Shown here piece by piece: positions 1-9,915 of a stretch of DNA of 64,000 nucleotides (the first letter of the stretch is position 1; the number at the start of each line of letters is the position of its first letter). This DNA is from Symbiodinium natans (taxonomy: Eukaryota; Sar; Dinophyceae; Suessiales; Symbiodiniaceae). Both the position numbers and the translations under genes were made by a program. The notes under the pieces are model-generated. The model was not told where the DNA came from, did no database searches, and saw nothing but the letters and a program-made list of their open reading frames with translations. The stretch lies in the NCBI GenBank assembly GCA_905221605.1, contig CAJNDS010000183.1:139606-203605 (forward strand). The letters are read 5' to 3'.

Positions 1-24
1 AGGCCCTATTGCAGAGCCCCTCCC

Positions 25-270
25 AACCCTAAACCCTAAAACCCTAAACCATCTTTAACGCCTGCTTCTTTTCGGGGTACCCTAAACCCGAAACCCTAAC
101 CCCTAAAACCCTAAACCATCTTTAAAGCCTGCTTCTTGTCGGGGTACCCGAAACCCTAAACCCTAAAACCCTAAACCCTAAACCCCTAAACCCTGATTCC
201 CTAAACCCTAAAACCCTAAAACCCTAAACCCTAAAACCCTAAACCCCTAAACCCTGATTCCCTAAATCCT
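25..270. repeat. Degenerate interstitial telomeric repeat, CCCTAAA orientation
   Basis: Imperfect CCCTAAA units are interrupted by a twice-repeated non-telomeric insert (about 45-80 and 113-145, containing CATCTTTAA and CTTCTT). The unit alternates between seven and eight bases (CCCTAAA, CCCTAAAA). It is not a terminal telomere, because it is degenerate and followed by 60 kb of other sequence. Confidence 0.85.
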
Positions 271-387
271 TCGATGCCCTGCTTCTTCGCTTTCACTCTG
301 GCGAGCCTCCCACGCCCTCCCCGGATGCAGCGACGTGGCGAAGGCCATCAGAGTCCACGACCTTGGCTTTTGCATTTAGAACTTAGC

Positions 388-650
388 AGGGTTAGGGCTA
401 GGGTTCAGGTTTAGGGTTGCGGGTTTAGGGTTTAGGCTTTAGGGCTTTAGGATCATCAATATGATGAGTATGGCATCCTCGATACGAAAAAAAAACCTGG
501 TCTTCGCGCGCTTGATGCAGCTTTGCTGCCTCCCATAAGTGTCCAACGACCTCCACGTCGCTCTCCTGACGTGTGCTGATGCAGGGTTTAGGGTTTAGGG
601 CTTAGGGTTTAGGATTTCGGGCGTTTTAGGGTTTAGGGTTTAGGAGCTAA
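388..650. repeat. Degenerate TTTAGGG blocks
   Basis: Two short TTTAGGG-orientation blocks (about 388-450 and 578-650) lie on either side of unique sequence. Variants such as TTTAGGC and TTCAGG are common, so these are old interstitial blocks. Confidence 0.7.
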
Positions 651-823
651 AGGTTTGGATATGGCAGACTCCCTAGATTGAGGTCACTTTCGGGGTACCG
701 ATTTGATGGGCCCCTTATACCGCAAAGCAAACCCCCCCTTACGCACAGAACCTCGCATAAGGCCACAACATCTCGAGGACAACATGGAACAGCCTTGAGT
801 CAGATGATGCCTCTGCCCGACAC

Positions 824-1020
824 TTAAGATGGCTCCGTCTTTCTCGTAGCCAAGCGGCGCGAGCATTGTTGATCTGGACATCGTAGCGGAAGATGAAGGA
901 CCCGTCCTTCCTGCCACCCGCATAATTAAAACCAAGAGCCCAATAGCAGGTACTCTCGGAAACCTTCAAATGCGGCTTGTTGTGGGGTGTGGCCGAAAGC
1001 TGGAGCATCAAGGAAGGGCC
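824..1020 (-). CDS. Internal exon of an unidentified protein
   Basis: The minus strand has an open frame of about 65 codons that starts directly after a pyrimidine-rich acceptor (CTCGTGTGCAG|GG) and ends at a plausible donor (CTTAA|GTGTCG). Codons favour G or C at the third position. The peptide has a balanced composition, including the stretch YDVQINNARAAWLRERRS. I do not recognise the family. It is a single exon: no start or stop codon belongs to it, and the neighbouring exons were not located. The antisense frame is also partly open, so strand assignment rests on the splice sites and composition. Confidence 0.5.
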
Positions 1021-1796
1021 CTGCACACGAGAAGTCATGAATAGCATGACCCTTCACGCCAGCAGCGAGCGTGCGCGACATTAGGGTTTCCAAGAAGGGC
1101 ATGACGGGACCCGAGCCGGCGTCAGGAGCATGAGGCCGGCCCTAACCAACAAGGGGCGTAAGGGAGCACCCCAATCGGCGAGCATCAGCAACATCAGGCC
1201 GGCCCCCAAACCAGGCTTCGCCCCAGCCCTTGCGGGGTATTACCTGAGACCTCGTAGTGACCGGCGAGTCGGGTAAGTGAGTTGAGAACTGCCTGGACCG
1301 AGCCCGAGAAAGCAAAAAGGCCGAGCCGGAAAGCAAAGCAGCATGAGCCAGAAAGCAAAAACAGCGCGAGTCAGAAAACCCGCCGGGGGAAGCAGGAATT
1401 GAGCTTTGACCCTCCAAAACCCTGAAGCCCCCAGCTTCCCCCCAAGGCCCACAGTCAAACTATTTTGGCCCTGGCCGCATCTTGAGTGGAACCCACAGGA
1501 AATGCAGAGGCTTTGCGCCCCTGGAGTTCAACAGCATACCCTGGCATGTTGGCAACTACAGGTCCTCTCAGACGTCAGCGTGTGCATATCTTCATGTGCA
1601 GTTGCACAAGACCTGCCTCGCATGTGTTTATATGCATGTATATTTCTATATGGGTTTTTGCCTATCTACCTCCCCGGGGGTGAGAAGGCCTCGAAAAGGC
1701 AAAGGAAAAGTACGTAAATGTCTATAATTTGCTGTAGTACTTAGCTTTAGTATGGCACGTGCCTTTTTCCTATTTGTTGGCGTTTCGGGGGGTTTG

Positions 1797-1888
1797 GGAT
1801 TTAGGGTTTGGGGTTTAGGGTTTAGGGTTTAGGGTTTAGGGTTTAGGGTTTAGGGTTTAGGGTTTAGGGTTTAGGGTTTAGGGTTTAG
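1797..1888 (+). repeat. TTTAGGG array
   Basis: About thirteen near-perfect TTTAGGG units. The right end reads TTTAG|GG into an open frame, so it could serve as a splice acceptor for the segment at 1889. Confidence 0.85.
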
Positions 1889-1960
1889 GGTTTCTGTACA
1901 ATTGTTGAAAGCCGGGTGCCTCCCCACCGGCTCCGCCCGAGCGCCGAGGATCACCTCCAA
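1889..1960 (+). CDS. Possible small exon following a TTTAGGG array
   Basis: An open frame of 23 codons begins immediately after the TTTAG|G end of the array and runs to a strong donor-like site (TCCAA|GTGAGG). Codon usage resembles the better exons in the window. No upstream partner exon was found, and a run this short can be open by chance. Confidence 0.3.
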
Positions 1961-2017
1961 GTGAGGGGCAGCCGAGGCTTCTTTGTTGTCGGTTTCTAGG
2001 GGGTGGGGGGGTTTTCG

Positions 2018-2077
2018 GGTTTAGGGTTTAGGGCTTAGGGTTTAGGGTTTAGGGTTTAGGGTTTAGGGTTTAGGGTC
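2018..2077. repeat. Short TTTAGGG array
   Basis: About eight TTTAGGG units with one TTTAGGGC variant, flanked by G-rich sequence. Confidence 0.8.
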
Positions 2078-2218
2078 GTTTTGGGGAGTGGGGGGGTTTC
2101 GGTTGAAAGACATCTTTTTTCGAGTAGGAATACTGGGTGCGAACTTGGTGTCCCTTGCCCTCTGTCCATGGCCGTCGTTCCCAAAGCTCCCGGACAGACA
2201 GTCAGGGTAGGACACATA

Positions 2219-3057
2219 CAGTGTGGGGCCCCTCAGTTATAAATTGATTTATAACCTCTATAAATCAATTTATCATTCTCCTAACATAATGTGTAAGTTG
2301 TTAAGTTCATGGTTTAGTTATAAAATATTTGTTCAAGATATAAGCTAGTTATAAGTTTTTACTGCCCAACTTATAAGTAACTTATACAACTTAGCTCTAA
2401 AAAACAGCGTTTTCATGAGATCCATGCTCGCGACTGTCAAATACAGGATTTTGCAAGGTTATAGGCTCGGAACGAATGTTTTTCAGGTTTTTATTGTCTC
2501 GAGGAGTTTCCACAGCTGATGTTCCGGGCCGGGCCGTGTTTTGCGAAGCGTTTGGCTACACATCCGGACACGCAGGGGACACATCGCGGACACATGCGAA
2601 GAGGGCGGACACACAGGAAAACACCGGATACACTCCAAAAACTTGGCGGACACACCGGACACATCGCGGACACATCGGGTTTTCGACACACGCGGGCACA
2701 CGGGGACACATCCCCACATCCCAAGCGCATGCGCTGAACGTTTTGTGTCTTTGCCTGCAGCCGTTTTGTTTCCTGTCTCAGCCAGACAGCTTTCGTTTCT
2801 CCGCAACACCAACTTGCTTTGAGATGGCGTTGCAGGGCCAGGAGACGCCTCTTCTTGAAGAGCGCCCAAAAACCTCTTCTTTTAAGACATGGGCTCTGCA
2901 TGATGACTTTTTACTACAAAAACAACATTTTGTAACTTATAAATCAACTTATAAGTTGGCTAACTAACTTAGCAAACTTAGTGTATGAGTTGGTTATAAG
3001 TGCTCTAAGTAACATATAATTATCTTCACTTATTTATAACTAAGGGGCCCCACACTG
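2219..3057. mobile_element. Tc1/mariner-like non-autonomous DNA transposon
   Basis: The ends are terminal inverted repeats of about 26 bp starting CAGTGTGGGGCCCCT, with one mismatch, and the element is flanked on both sides by TA. A TA target duplication and CAGT termini are hallmarks of the Tc1/mariner superfamily. The subterminal regions are AT-rich with many ATAAGTT and TTATAAG motifs. The interior (about 2560-2720) carries a short tandem repeat around GGACACATCGCGGACACA. Internal open frames of up to 163 codons cover that repeat and show no transposase motif, so the element is probably non-autonomous. Confidence 0.75.
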
Positions 3058-3162
3058 TACGTGCGGTGGCGAACTCTAACACCCTACGCCTAAACGAAAG
3101 TCGAAAGTCCCTTAAGGCTTGCCCTCCTGGCCAAGGGGCGCGCTCGACTGCCAGGACACTCG

Positions 3163-3432
3163 TCAGCGGAAGCATGCCTCTCTCTCTAGCGTCCGTGGAG
3201 GAAGGGGGGGCAACGGGGGGTTTTGATCTATAGGGCTGCTCAGAGAGAGGGAACCCCGTACCCGCCTGTCTCCTATTTGGGGTGCTTTGGGGGTTGAGGT
3301 CCGGTTTTCGGATTTGGGGAAGGTGGAGCGGGCAGACGGCGTCGACATCGTGCCTGGAACCCGAGAAAAGATGCCAAGGACCCCGAAGGAACAGGAACGC
3401 TTCAACATGCTCACTCGCAGCGCTGCAACCAT
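3163..3432 (-). CDS. Weak open frame, unidentified
   Basis: An open frame of 89 codons with mixed composition and no recognisable motif or clear splice sites. The opposite strand is also largely open. It is listed only because 3.1-3.45 kb is otherwise unexplained unique sequence; it may be non-coding. Confidence 0.15.
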   Translation of the reverse strand: MVAALRVSMLKRSCSFGVLGIFSRVPGTMSTPSARSTFPKSENRTSTPKAPQIGDRRVRGSLSLSSPIDQNPPLPPLPPRTLEREACFR

Positions 3433-3458
3433 CTTATCCCCCCCCTCCCAAAGCCTTA

Positions 3459-3566
3459 TAATGTAGGAGCCTGAATAATTAGAACAGGATTTTGAGGGGT
3501 ATTATGGTACAACTATCAAGGGGCCATAAGGGAACATTCTTGGTAAGTACTCCGACCCCTACATTA
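3459..3566. mobile_element. MITE-like element (TAATGTAGG family)
   Basis: The ends are inverted (TAATGTAGG at the left, CCCCTACATTA at the right). The interior contains the family motif with AATTAGAACAGG near one end and CTCCGACCCCTA near the other. Related copies lie near 3780-3850, 17870-17965, 24225-24330, 34150-34255 and 49565-49672, with an inverted one at 14037-14118. Confidence 0.6.
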
Positions 3567-3880
3567 ACCATCTTTACACCCCCCAAAACCCCGTTTTTTC
3601 CCCAAGACCCGCAGCAAGTCCCGGGCCTTCCTCGGCCTCCGACACGCAGGGCACGTTCTTTGGCCGGCCATCTTCCGACAAAGCGAGGCGGCCCACCTAA
3701 CACAGGGGCCTTTAATAATTAGAATGTGTGTGTGTGTTTGTTTTTTTTTTTTTTCGTTTTTTTTGGGGAGGGGGTATAGTCTATTTAAAAAAAGGGTGCC
3801 ATAAGGGAATACTGTTTAGTCATTATTCCGACCCGATACTAATAACTGAATAACGAGTAACTCGAAGGTGGGGGGTGTGT

Positions 3881-4010
3881 ACTTGGAGGTTCATGGGTAG
3901 TTATAAGTGGGGTTGCAAGTAAGGCAGCTACAGGTATACGCTATACCTGGTTATAACCTTGTTTAGGTTACTTGTAACCCTACTCCTAACAACCCATGAA
4001 GCTTGCAAGT
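3881..4010. mobile_element. Foldback element, GGTTCATGG family
   Basis: Starts ACTTGGAGGTTCATGGGTAG and ends with an inverted match around CCCATGAAGCTTGCAAGT. The interior also folds (TATAACCAGG against GCTATACCTGG-type arms). Copies with the same termini occur at about 26992-27135, 55578-55690 and 61427-61534. The last one behaves as an intron. Confidence 0.6.
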
Positions 4011-4414
4011 GAGGTTTAGGGTTCATAGGATGTATGACGTAGGATGTAGCGTCCAACGTAAGGATGCCGCGGGTTTTTGAAGGATCGATGGTAGAACAGT
4101 ACAAGCTCCTTGCCACTTCCCTTCTTCACACAACCTTTTATAAGGCTTGCGGCGTAGGGCTATGGCTTCAGGTCTTGCGGTGTTTAGGCTGTATTACAAA
4201 GAATATATTAGAGAGGTTCGATATTAAATATTATATCAAATTTTATATATATTAATATATATATAGAGTAATATAGGAGCCACCCAACGAATACACAAGC
4301 ACACCCTAAGACGTCAAACCCAAAGCCGGGCCGCGCGTGCGCTGAAGGAGCGGCTTTCCAGCCTGCGCGGCACGGCCGTGGAGAGAGAACCCTGTTCCAA
4401 AGAAATCAGAAGAA

Positions 4415-4502
4415 GAAGAATAGCAATAACAATCATCATAAGAATAATAATCACAAGCATAGTAGCAATACTACTATTATTAATAATAATGATAGTAATG
4501 CT
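4415..4502. repeat. AT-rich trinucleotide microsatellite
   Basis: Interrupted AAT/ATC/AAG triplets. Its reading frames give low-complexity isoleucine-rich peptides on both strands that are not genuine proteins. A similar tract occurs at 12348-12421. Confidence 0.75.
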
Positions 4503-4704
4503 GTCCCCTCTTAAGGGATGCGGTCCCTTGGTTTCAACAGGGTTGGGACTCAACCCTTAACAGATAGGTGAGAAGTTCTGCGGCCTCTGGCTGCTTCTCA
4601 GATCTCGAACTGGAAACCTCACCAGCACGACGGCCGAATGCCGCAGAACACAACTTTGGAGAAATGTAGGGGCATAGGGGCACTGGGGGGGGGTAACTCT
4701 GCAG

Positions 4705-5000
4705 ACTGGGCGGGATTTAACGGATGCGCGAGCACTCCCAGCGCCCCTCTTCGAGGTGTCACAAACAACAGCTGATGGGCTTGACACGGTTTAGGGTTTA
4801 GGGTTCAGGGTTCAGGGTTTAGGGTTTGGGTTTAGGGTTTGGGGTTTGGGGTTTGGGGTTAGGGTTTAGGGTTTGGGGTTTGGGGTTTGGGGTTTAGGGC
4901 TTAGGGGGCAAAACAATCCACTAGACTCCGGAAAAACCAGGCCAAGCCGCTGCCGTGCATCGTACCGTACGGAGTCTCGAGGCTGGTTCCGCTCTCGTAG
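4705..5000 (+). CDS. Two exons joined across a telomeric-repeat intron
   Basis: Exon 4705-4788 (28 codons) ends ACG|GT. Exon 4905-5000 starts after CTTAG|GG and runs 31 codons to a TAG. The intervening 116 bp is a TTTAGGG-type array. Joining the two in phase gives a continuous frame of natural composition (for example LQTGRDLTDARALPAPLFEV, then KPLPCIVPYGVSRL). Upstream, a second open frame (about 4575-4700) is offset by one base across a run of ten Gs, so exon 1 may really be longer. The family is unknown. The in-phase join could be chance (about one in three), hence moderate confidence. Confidence 0.45.
4789..4904 (+). repeat. TTTAGGG-type array acting as a candidate intron
   Basis: The array mixes TTTAGGG, TTCAGGG and TTTGGGG. 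It starts with GTTTAGGG (GT donor) and ends CTTAG|GG, and the flanking reading frames join in phase. Confidence 0.5.
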
Positions 5001-5257
5001 ATCCACTCGCCGCCCGGGGGGAGCACCGGGGTGACGCCACGGGCACCTATCACTCAAAACGGCGGCCCGGATGCGCACACATGGCTACTTCGAGGGTCAT
5101 GGTACTCATAAACCAAATAATGCCTGTGCTTATAGCCCACTTATAAGCCCCTTAAGTGCCCTAATATGGATATAAGTACAGCTGTAGGTACAGTTATCAT
5201 TGGTTCAAGTGGTGCCGAAACAAGCTACTGCTCGTCATGGGTAGCTACTGGTAGGGA

Positions 5258-5676
5258 TTATAAAGTATAGCCAACACTAAGTGAACTCTGACAATGCTGT
5301 GGCCAGGCACCCTAAACCCTAAACCCTAAACCCTAAACCCTAAACCCTAAACCCTAAACCCTAAACCCTGAACCCTGAACCCTGAACCCTAAACCCAACA
5401 CCCTAATGGAAAGGAGGGCCACTGCGGCCCAACGACCCGGGCCCTTCACCTCTGTCTCCAGTTCGCCCAAGGCGTCGACGAAAACCCAGTGCCGCGTCAG
5501 CATCTGCACGGTCTCCTGCTGGCTGGCATGGGCTTGCATCCTAAACCCTAAACCCTAAACCCTAAACCCTAGACCCTAAACCCCAAACCCCAAACCCTAA
5601 ACCCTAAACCCTAAACCCTTGTTGCTTGGTGCACAAGGTGGTAAGCACAAGCAAGCAACAACAACAGAGCCCACAT
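5258..5676 (-). CDS. Small secreted-protein gene with telomeric introns
   Basis: Three minus-strand exons. Exon 1 (5676-5617) starts with ATG and encodes a signal-peptide-like N terminus (MWALLLLLACAYHLVHQA). Exon 2 (5540-5402) encodes a 46-residue segment with strong GC3 bias (for example HWVFVDALGELETEVKGPG). Exon 3 (5311-5258) adds 17 codons and TAA. Introns 5616-5541 and 5401-5312 consist of TTTAGGG repeats in the sense orientation, with GT starts and TTTAG|G ends. Exons 2 and 3 join in phase; exons 1 and 2 are off by one base within a GGG run, which may be a homopolymer error. A product of about 83 residues would be secreted. The function is unknown. Confidence 0.5.
5312..5401 (-). repeat. 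Telomeric array, candidate intron 2 of the secreted-protein gene
   Basis: TTTAGGG on the minus strand, starting GTGTTGGGTTTAGGG and ending TTTAG|GG. Confidence 0.6.
5541..5616 (-). repeat. Telomeric array, candidate intron 1 of the secreted-protein gene
   Basis: TTTAGGG and TTTGGGG units on the minus strand, ending TTTAG|GATG before the next exon. Confidence 0.6.
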
Positions 5677-5744
5677 CTTGGAGCCGGCATATCTTAGCAT
5701 GCAGCCCACGAGAGCACAGCATCTCAGGCGACAGGGTGGCCGGG

Positions 5745-6322
5745 GTTTAGGGTTTGGGGTTTAGGGTTTAGGGTTTCGGGTTTCGGGTTTCGGGTTTAGG
5801 GTTTAGGTTTAGGGTTTAGGGTTTAGGGTTTAGGGTTTAGGGTTTAGGGTTTAGGGTTTAGGGTTTAGGGTTTAGGGTTTAAGGTTTAGGGTTTAGGGTT
5901 TAGGGTTTAGGGTTTAGGGTTTAGGGTTTAGGGTTTAGGGTTTAGGGTTTAGGGTTTAGGGTTGACTTCACATTAATGATTCCCGCCGCAATTGTAAAAT
6001 CCAGCTGCCGGAACACAATATTGTAACCCGCCACAATTGTAAAATCCGACCCGGGAAATCCGTTTTTTACGGGCGTGGTGCTACTACCTAATATTAAAAC
6101 TAATAGTACGTCCTACCAGGATTTAGGCGAATACAATTGAGGAGGCCCTGGCCGGAGAGATTGATCAATCAAGGGGGGCGGGGGGGGGGGGGTTTATTAA
6201 TGCGAAGTCAACATTAGGGTTTAGGGTTTAGGGTTTCGGGTTTCGGGTTTCGGGTTTCGGGTTTAGGGTTTAGGGTTTAGGGTTTAGGGTTTAGGGTTTA
6301 GGGTTTAGGGTTTAGGGTTTAG
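5745..6322 (+). repeat. Long TTTAGGG array split by an inserted element
   Basis: TTTAGGG units fill 5745-5961 and resume at 6212-6322. The gap is a single element with inverted ends (see 5962-6211), so this was probably one array. Confidence 0.85.
5962..6211. mobile_element. TIR element inserted into a telomeric array
   Basis: The left end is TTGACTTCACATTAAT and the right end is the inverted ATTAATGCGAAGTCAA, with one mismatch. Internally the motif CAATTGTAAAATCC is repeated. No open frame of note. A G homopolymer lies near the right end. Confidence 0.65.
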
Positions 6323-6597
6323 GGTTTGCGTGCGGCAGTTGACTCTGCTGCGGGGAGCGGAGGCAAAGCTTCCCAAGACGCGGAGCCGGACACAATGGAG
6401 ACGTTGCAACGCCTCTTGAGACGCGGGAGCTGTTGATCCGCATCGTTCGGATTGTCTTGGTGCAGTCGGCAGTCTGGCTCACGGGCAACATGCTTCGGGG
6501 CAACGCAGACATGCGCAGGTTGTTCGACGATGCCCATGTGGACCGCAGTGTGATGGACGACTTCATACACAAGGCCCAGAGCCCGAGCCGCTGTTGA
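6323..6597 (+). CDS. Exon after a telomeric array, with a one-base frame break
   Basis: The open frame starts exactly at the array end (TTTAG|GGTTTG) and reads about 30 codons. It then continues after a one-base shift near 6415 as a clearly protein-like segment (for example RELLIRIVRIVLVQSAVWL, then FDDAHVDRSVMDDFIHKAQ) to TGA at 6595. One extra G at CTTGAG would restore the frame, so this is either a homopolymer error or a pseudogene lesion. The strongly hydrophobic helix suggests a membrane-associated or helical protein. Family not recognised. Confidence 0.45.
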
Positions 6598-6715
6598 ATG
6601 GAGGGCACTTACATACGGCCTGGCCTGGGCCTCGTAATCCTAGTTGTCCAGCAACCTGGGGGAATTGAGAGTTCTCCATTTAGCGCGTTTTCGAAATTTA
6701 CAGTTCCGGATTAAG

Positions 6716-6800
6716 AATATTGATAAAGTGATGAAATAGTGAAATAAATCACTTGAAAAAGGAACAAGTGATTTCACTATTTCGTCACTTTGTCAATATT
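6716..6800. mobile_element. Short hairpin MITE
   Basis: Near-perfect inverted arms of about 37 bp (left arm starts AATATTGATAAAGTGATGAA, right arm ends TTTGTCAATATT) separated by a loop of about nine bases. Confidence 0.75.
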
Positions 6801-6970
6801 TTAAATTGAAAATGGTGAAAAACCCAATTGCAAAGCAACGAAATTCTATTCTCTTGTGTTTTTTATCGTTGCACTTGATATTTTCATTGCGTTTAATGAT
6901 CTTGAATTAGTTCCCGAAAGCATCGCGAAGGGTTCTTCCGTGCGGAGCCCCCTGACACAACAACATAGAC

Positions 6971-7089
6971 TGAAGTGCATAGAGTGAAGTGCATAGAGTG
7001 AAGTGCATAGAGTGAAGTGCATAGAGTGAAGTGCATAGAGTGAAGTGCATAGAGTGAAGTGCGAAGTGCATAGAGTGAATTGCATAGAG
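6971..7089. repeat. 14-bp tandem repeat
   Basis: About eight copies of GAAGTGCATAGAGT. Open frames across it are shadows of the repeat. Confidence 0.9.
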
Positions 7090-7189
7090 TTTAGTAATCA
7101 GTGAATACAAATTTCTAGATTTACGTAGAATTTACTAGACCTTCGTACCCAGTCCTAGATTTCTAAATTAAAATTACTCTTTCTAAGGC

Positions 7190-7620
7190 GGCGGGCTGGG
7201 TTGACATCGCCAATCGGGATTGCAACCCTCTGCGGGTTTCGGCGTGGTCGCGGTGCTAAAACCGTCGTTTTTTTTACGTTTCTTGATTTGCGCGGACAAC
7301 CCTCTGCGGGTTTCGGCGTGGTCGCGGTGCCAAAACCGTCGTTTTTTTACGTTTCTTTGTGTCCGCGGACAACCCTCTGCGGGTGATCGCCGGGTCGCGG
7401 TGCTAAAACCGTCGTTTTTGGAACTTTTTTCCGTGGCCGCAGACAACCCTCTGCGGGTTTCGGCGTTGGCGCGGTGCCAAAACCATCGTGTTTTGGCCTT
7501 TTTTGACAAACAAACGTAACCCCTCTGCGGGTTGCGGCGTTGGCACGGTGCCAAAACCCTCGTGTTTTTGCGTTTTTTGACATACGAACGTAACCCCTCT
7601 GCGGGTTTCGGCGTGGTCGC
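7190..7620. repeat. About 85-bp tandem repeat
   Basis: Five or so diverged units, each containing CCAAAACCGTCGTTTTT, then ACAACCCTCTGCGGGTTTCG and GGCGTGGTCGCGGTG. Confidence 0.85.
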
Positions 7621-8036
7621 GGTGCCAAAGTCGACTTTTGTAGTACGGACACGCGGAGCTTCCGTGGCTGGAAAGTCGAGTTTTGTAGTACAGACGTAGT
7701 ACGCCGCGGACACCCGGAGCTTCCGTGGCAGGAAAGTCGACTTTTGTAGTACAGACGTAGTACGCCGGGGACGCCCGGAGCTTCCGTGGCTGGAAAGTCG
7801 ACTTTTGTAGCACAAACGTAGTACGCAGCGGACACCCGGAGCTTCCGTGGCTGGAAAGTCGACTTTTGTAGTACAAATGTAGTACGCCACGGACACGCGG
7901 AGCTTCCGTGGCTGGAAAGTCGACTTTTGTAGCACAAACGTAGTACGCCGAGTACGCCGCGGACACGCGGAGCTTCCGTGGCTGGAAAGTCGACTGTTTG
8001 TAGTACAGACGTAGTACGCCGCGGACACCCTGGGCG
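7620..8036. repeat. About 60-bp tandem repeat
   Basis: Seven units with GAAAGTCGACTTTTGTAGTA, ACGTAGTACGCCGCGGACAC and GGAGCTTCCGTGGCTG. It abuts the 85-bp and 42-bp families, so the whole of 7.2-9.9 kb is composite satellite. Confidence 0.85.
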
Positions 8037-9898
8037 TCTGAAAACACCGCAAATAGCATGGTAACGGACATCTGGGCGCATGAAAACACCGCAATTAGCA
8101 TGGTAACGGACATCTGGGCGCTTGAAAACACCGCAAATAGCATGGTAACGGACATCTGGGCGCATGAAAACACCGCAAATAGCATGGTAACGGACATCTG
8201 GGCGCTCGAAAACACCGCAAAGAGCATGGTAACGGACGCTTGAAAGCACCGCAAATAGCATGGTAACGGACAACTGGGCGCTTGAAAACACCGCAAATAG
8301 CATGGAAGCGGAATTCCGGACATGCGAAAACCTCGCAAATAGCATGGAAGCGGAATTCCGGACATGCTTGAAAACCTCGCAAATAGCATGGAAGCGGAAT
8401 TCCGGACGTGCTAACATGGGCACGGAACTCGCAAATAACGTGGGCGCGGAACTCTGGGGCTTTGAAAACTTCGCAAATAACATGGGCGCGGAATTCTGGG
8501 GCTTTGAAAACCTAGCAAATAACGTGGGCGCGGAATTCTGGGGCTTCGAAACCCTCGCAAATAACGTGGGCGCAAATAGCATGGTAACGGACATCTGGGC
8601 GCATGAAAACACCGCAAATAGCATGGTAACGGACATCTGGGCGCTTGAAAACACCGCAAATAGCATGGTAACGGACATCTGGGCGCATGAAAACACCGCA
8701 AATAGCATGGTAACGGACATATGGGCGCTCGAAAACACCGCAAAGAGCATGGTCACCGACATGTGGCGCTTGAAAGCACCGCAAATAGCATGGTAACGGA
8801 CAACTGGGCGCTTGAAAACACCGCAAATAGCATGGAAGCGGAATTCCGGACATGCGAAAACCTCGCAAATAGCATGGAAGCGGAATTCCGGACATGCTTG
8901 AAAACCTCGCAAATAGCATGGAAGCGGAATTCCGGACACGCTTGAAAACCTCGCAAATAGCATGGAAGCGGAATTCCGGACATGCTTGAAAACACCGCAA
9001 ATAGCATGGAAGCGGAATTCCGACATGCTTGAAAACCTCGCAAATAGCATGGAAGCGGAATGCCGGACATGCTTGAAAACCTCGCAAATAGCATGGAAGC
9101 GGAATGCCGGACATGCTTGAAAACCTCGCAAATAGCAGGGAAGCGGAATTCCGGACATGCGAAAACCTCGCAAATAGCATGGAAGCGGAATTCCGGACAT
9201 GCGAAAACCTCGCAAATAGCGAGCTTCGAAATCCTCGCAAACACGGAACTGTGGGGCTTCGAAATCCTCGCAAATAACGTGGGCGCGGAATTCTGGGGCT
9301 TTGCAAACCTAGCAAATAACGTGGGCGCGGAATTCTGGGGCTTCGAAACCCTTGCAAATAACGTGGGCGCGGAACTGTGGGGCTTCGAAATCCTCGCAAA
9401 TAACGTGGGCGCGGCATTATGGAGCTTCGATATCCTCGCAAACACGGAACTGTGGGGCTTCGAAATCCTCGCAAATAACGCGGGCGCGGAATTGTGGAGC
9501 TTCGAGATCCTCGCAAACAACTGGGGACGGTGTTTTCGAAGTCGCTGTTTTCAAAAGCATCGCAAATACCATGGTCCCCGAATTCGCTGTTTCCAAAAGC
9601 ATCGCAAATACCATGGTCCCCGAATTCGCTGTTTCCAAAACCATCGCAAATACCACGGTCCCCGAATTCGCTGGTTCCAAAAGCATCGCAAATACCATGG
9701 TCCCCGAATTCGCTGTTTCCAAAACCATCGCAAATACCATGGTCCCCGACTCGCAAATAACGTGGGCGCGGAACTCTGGGGCTTTGAAAACCTCGCAAAT
9801 AACATGGGCGCGGAATTCTGGGGCTTTGAAAACCTAGCAAATAACGTGGGCGCGGAATTCTGGGGCTTCGAAATCCTCGCAAACAACTTGGGGACGGT
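8037..9898. repeat. 42-bp composite satellite with higher-order structure
   Basis: About 44 units of about 42 bp, all ending in CGCAAATA or CGCAAACA-type boxes. At least four subtypes occur in blocks (GTAACGGACATCTGGGCGC, GAAGCGGAATTCCGGACA, GGGCGCGGAATTCTGGGGC, GGTCCCCGAATTCGCTG). The block at 8050-8400 is repeated at 8575-8940, so there is a higher-order unit. Because 42 is a multiple of three, several frames on both strands stay open (up to 622 codons, 14-residue periodic peptides). That is a by-product of the period, not evidence of genes. Confidence 0.9.
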
Positions 9899-9915
9899 GT
9901 TGTGGATCTTGTCCT

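Noticed and set aside
1..270. True chromosome end at the left edge
   Set aside because: Repeats are degenerate and interrupted, and equally long arrays in both orientations occur throughout the window.
6971..7089. CRISPR-like array
   Set aside because: Units are contiguous 14-mers with no unique spacers.
7347..9215. A 622-codon minus-strand open frame
   Set aside because: It lies wholly in tandem repeats with 42-bp and 60-bp periods, multiples of three; parallel long frames exist on the other strand and in other phases.
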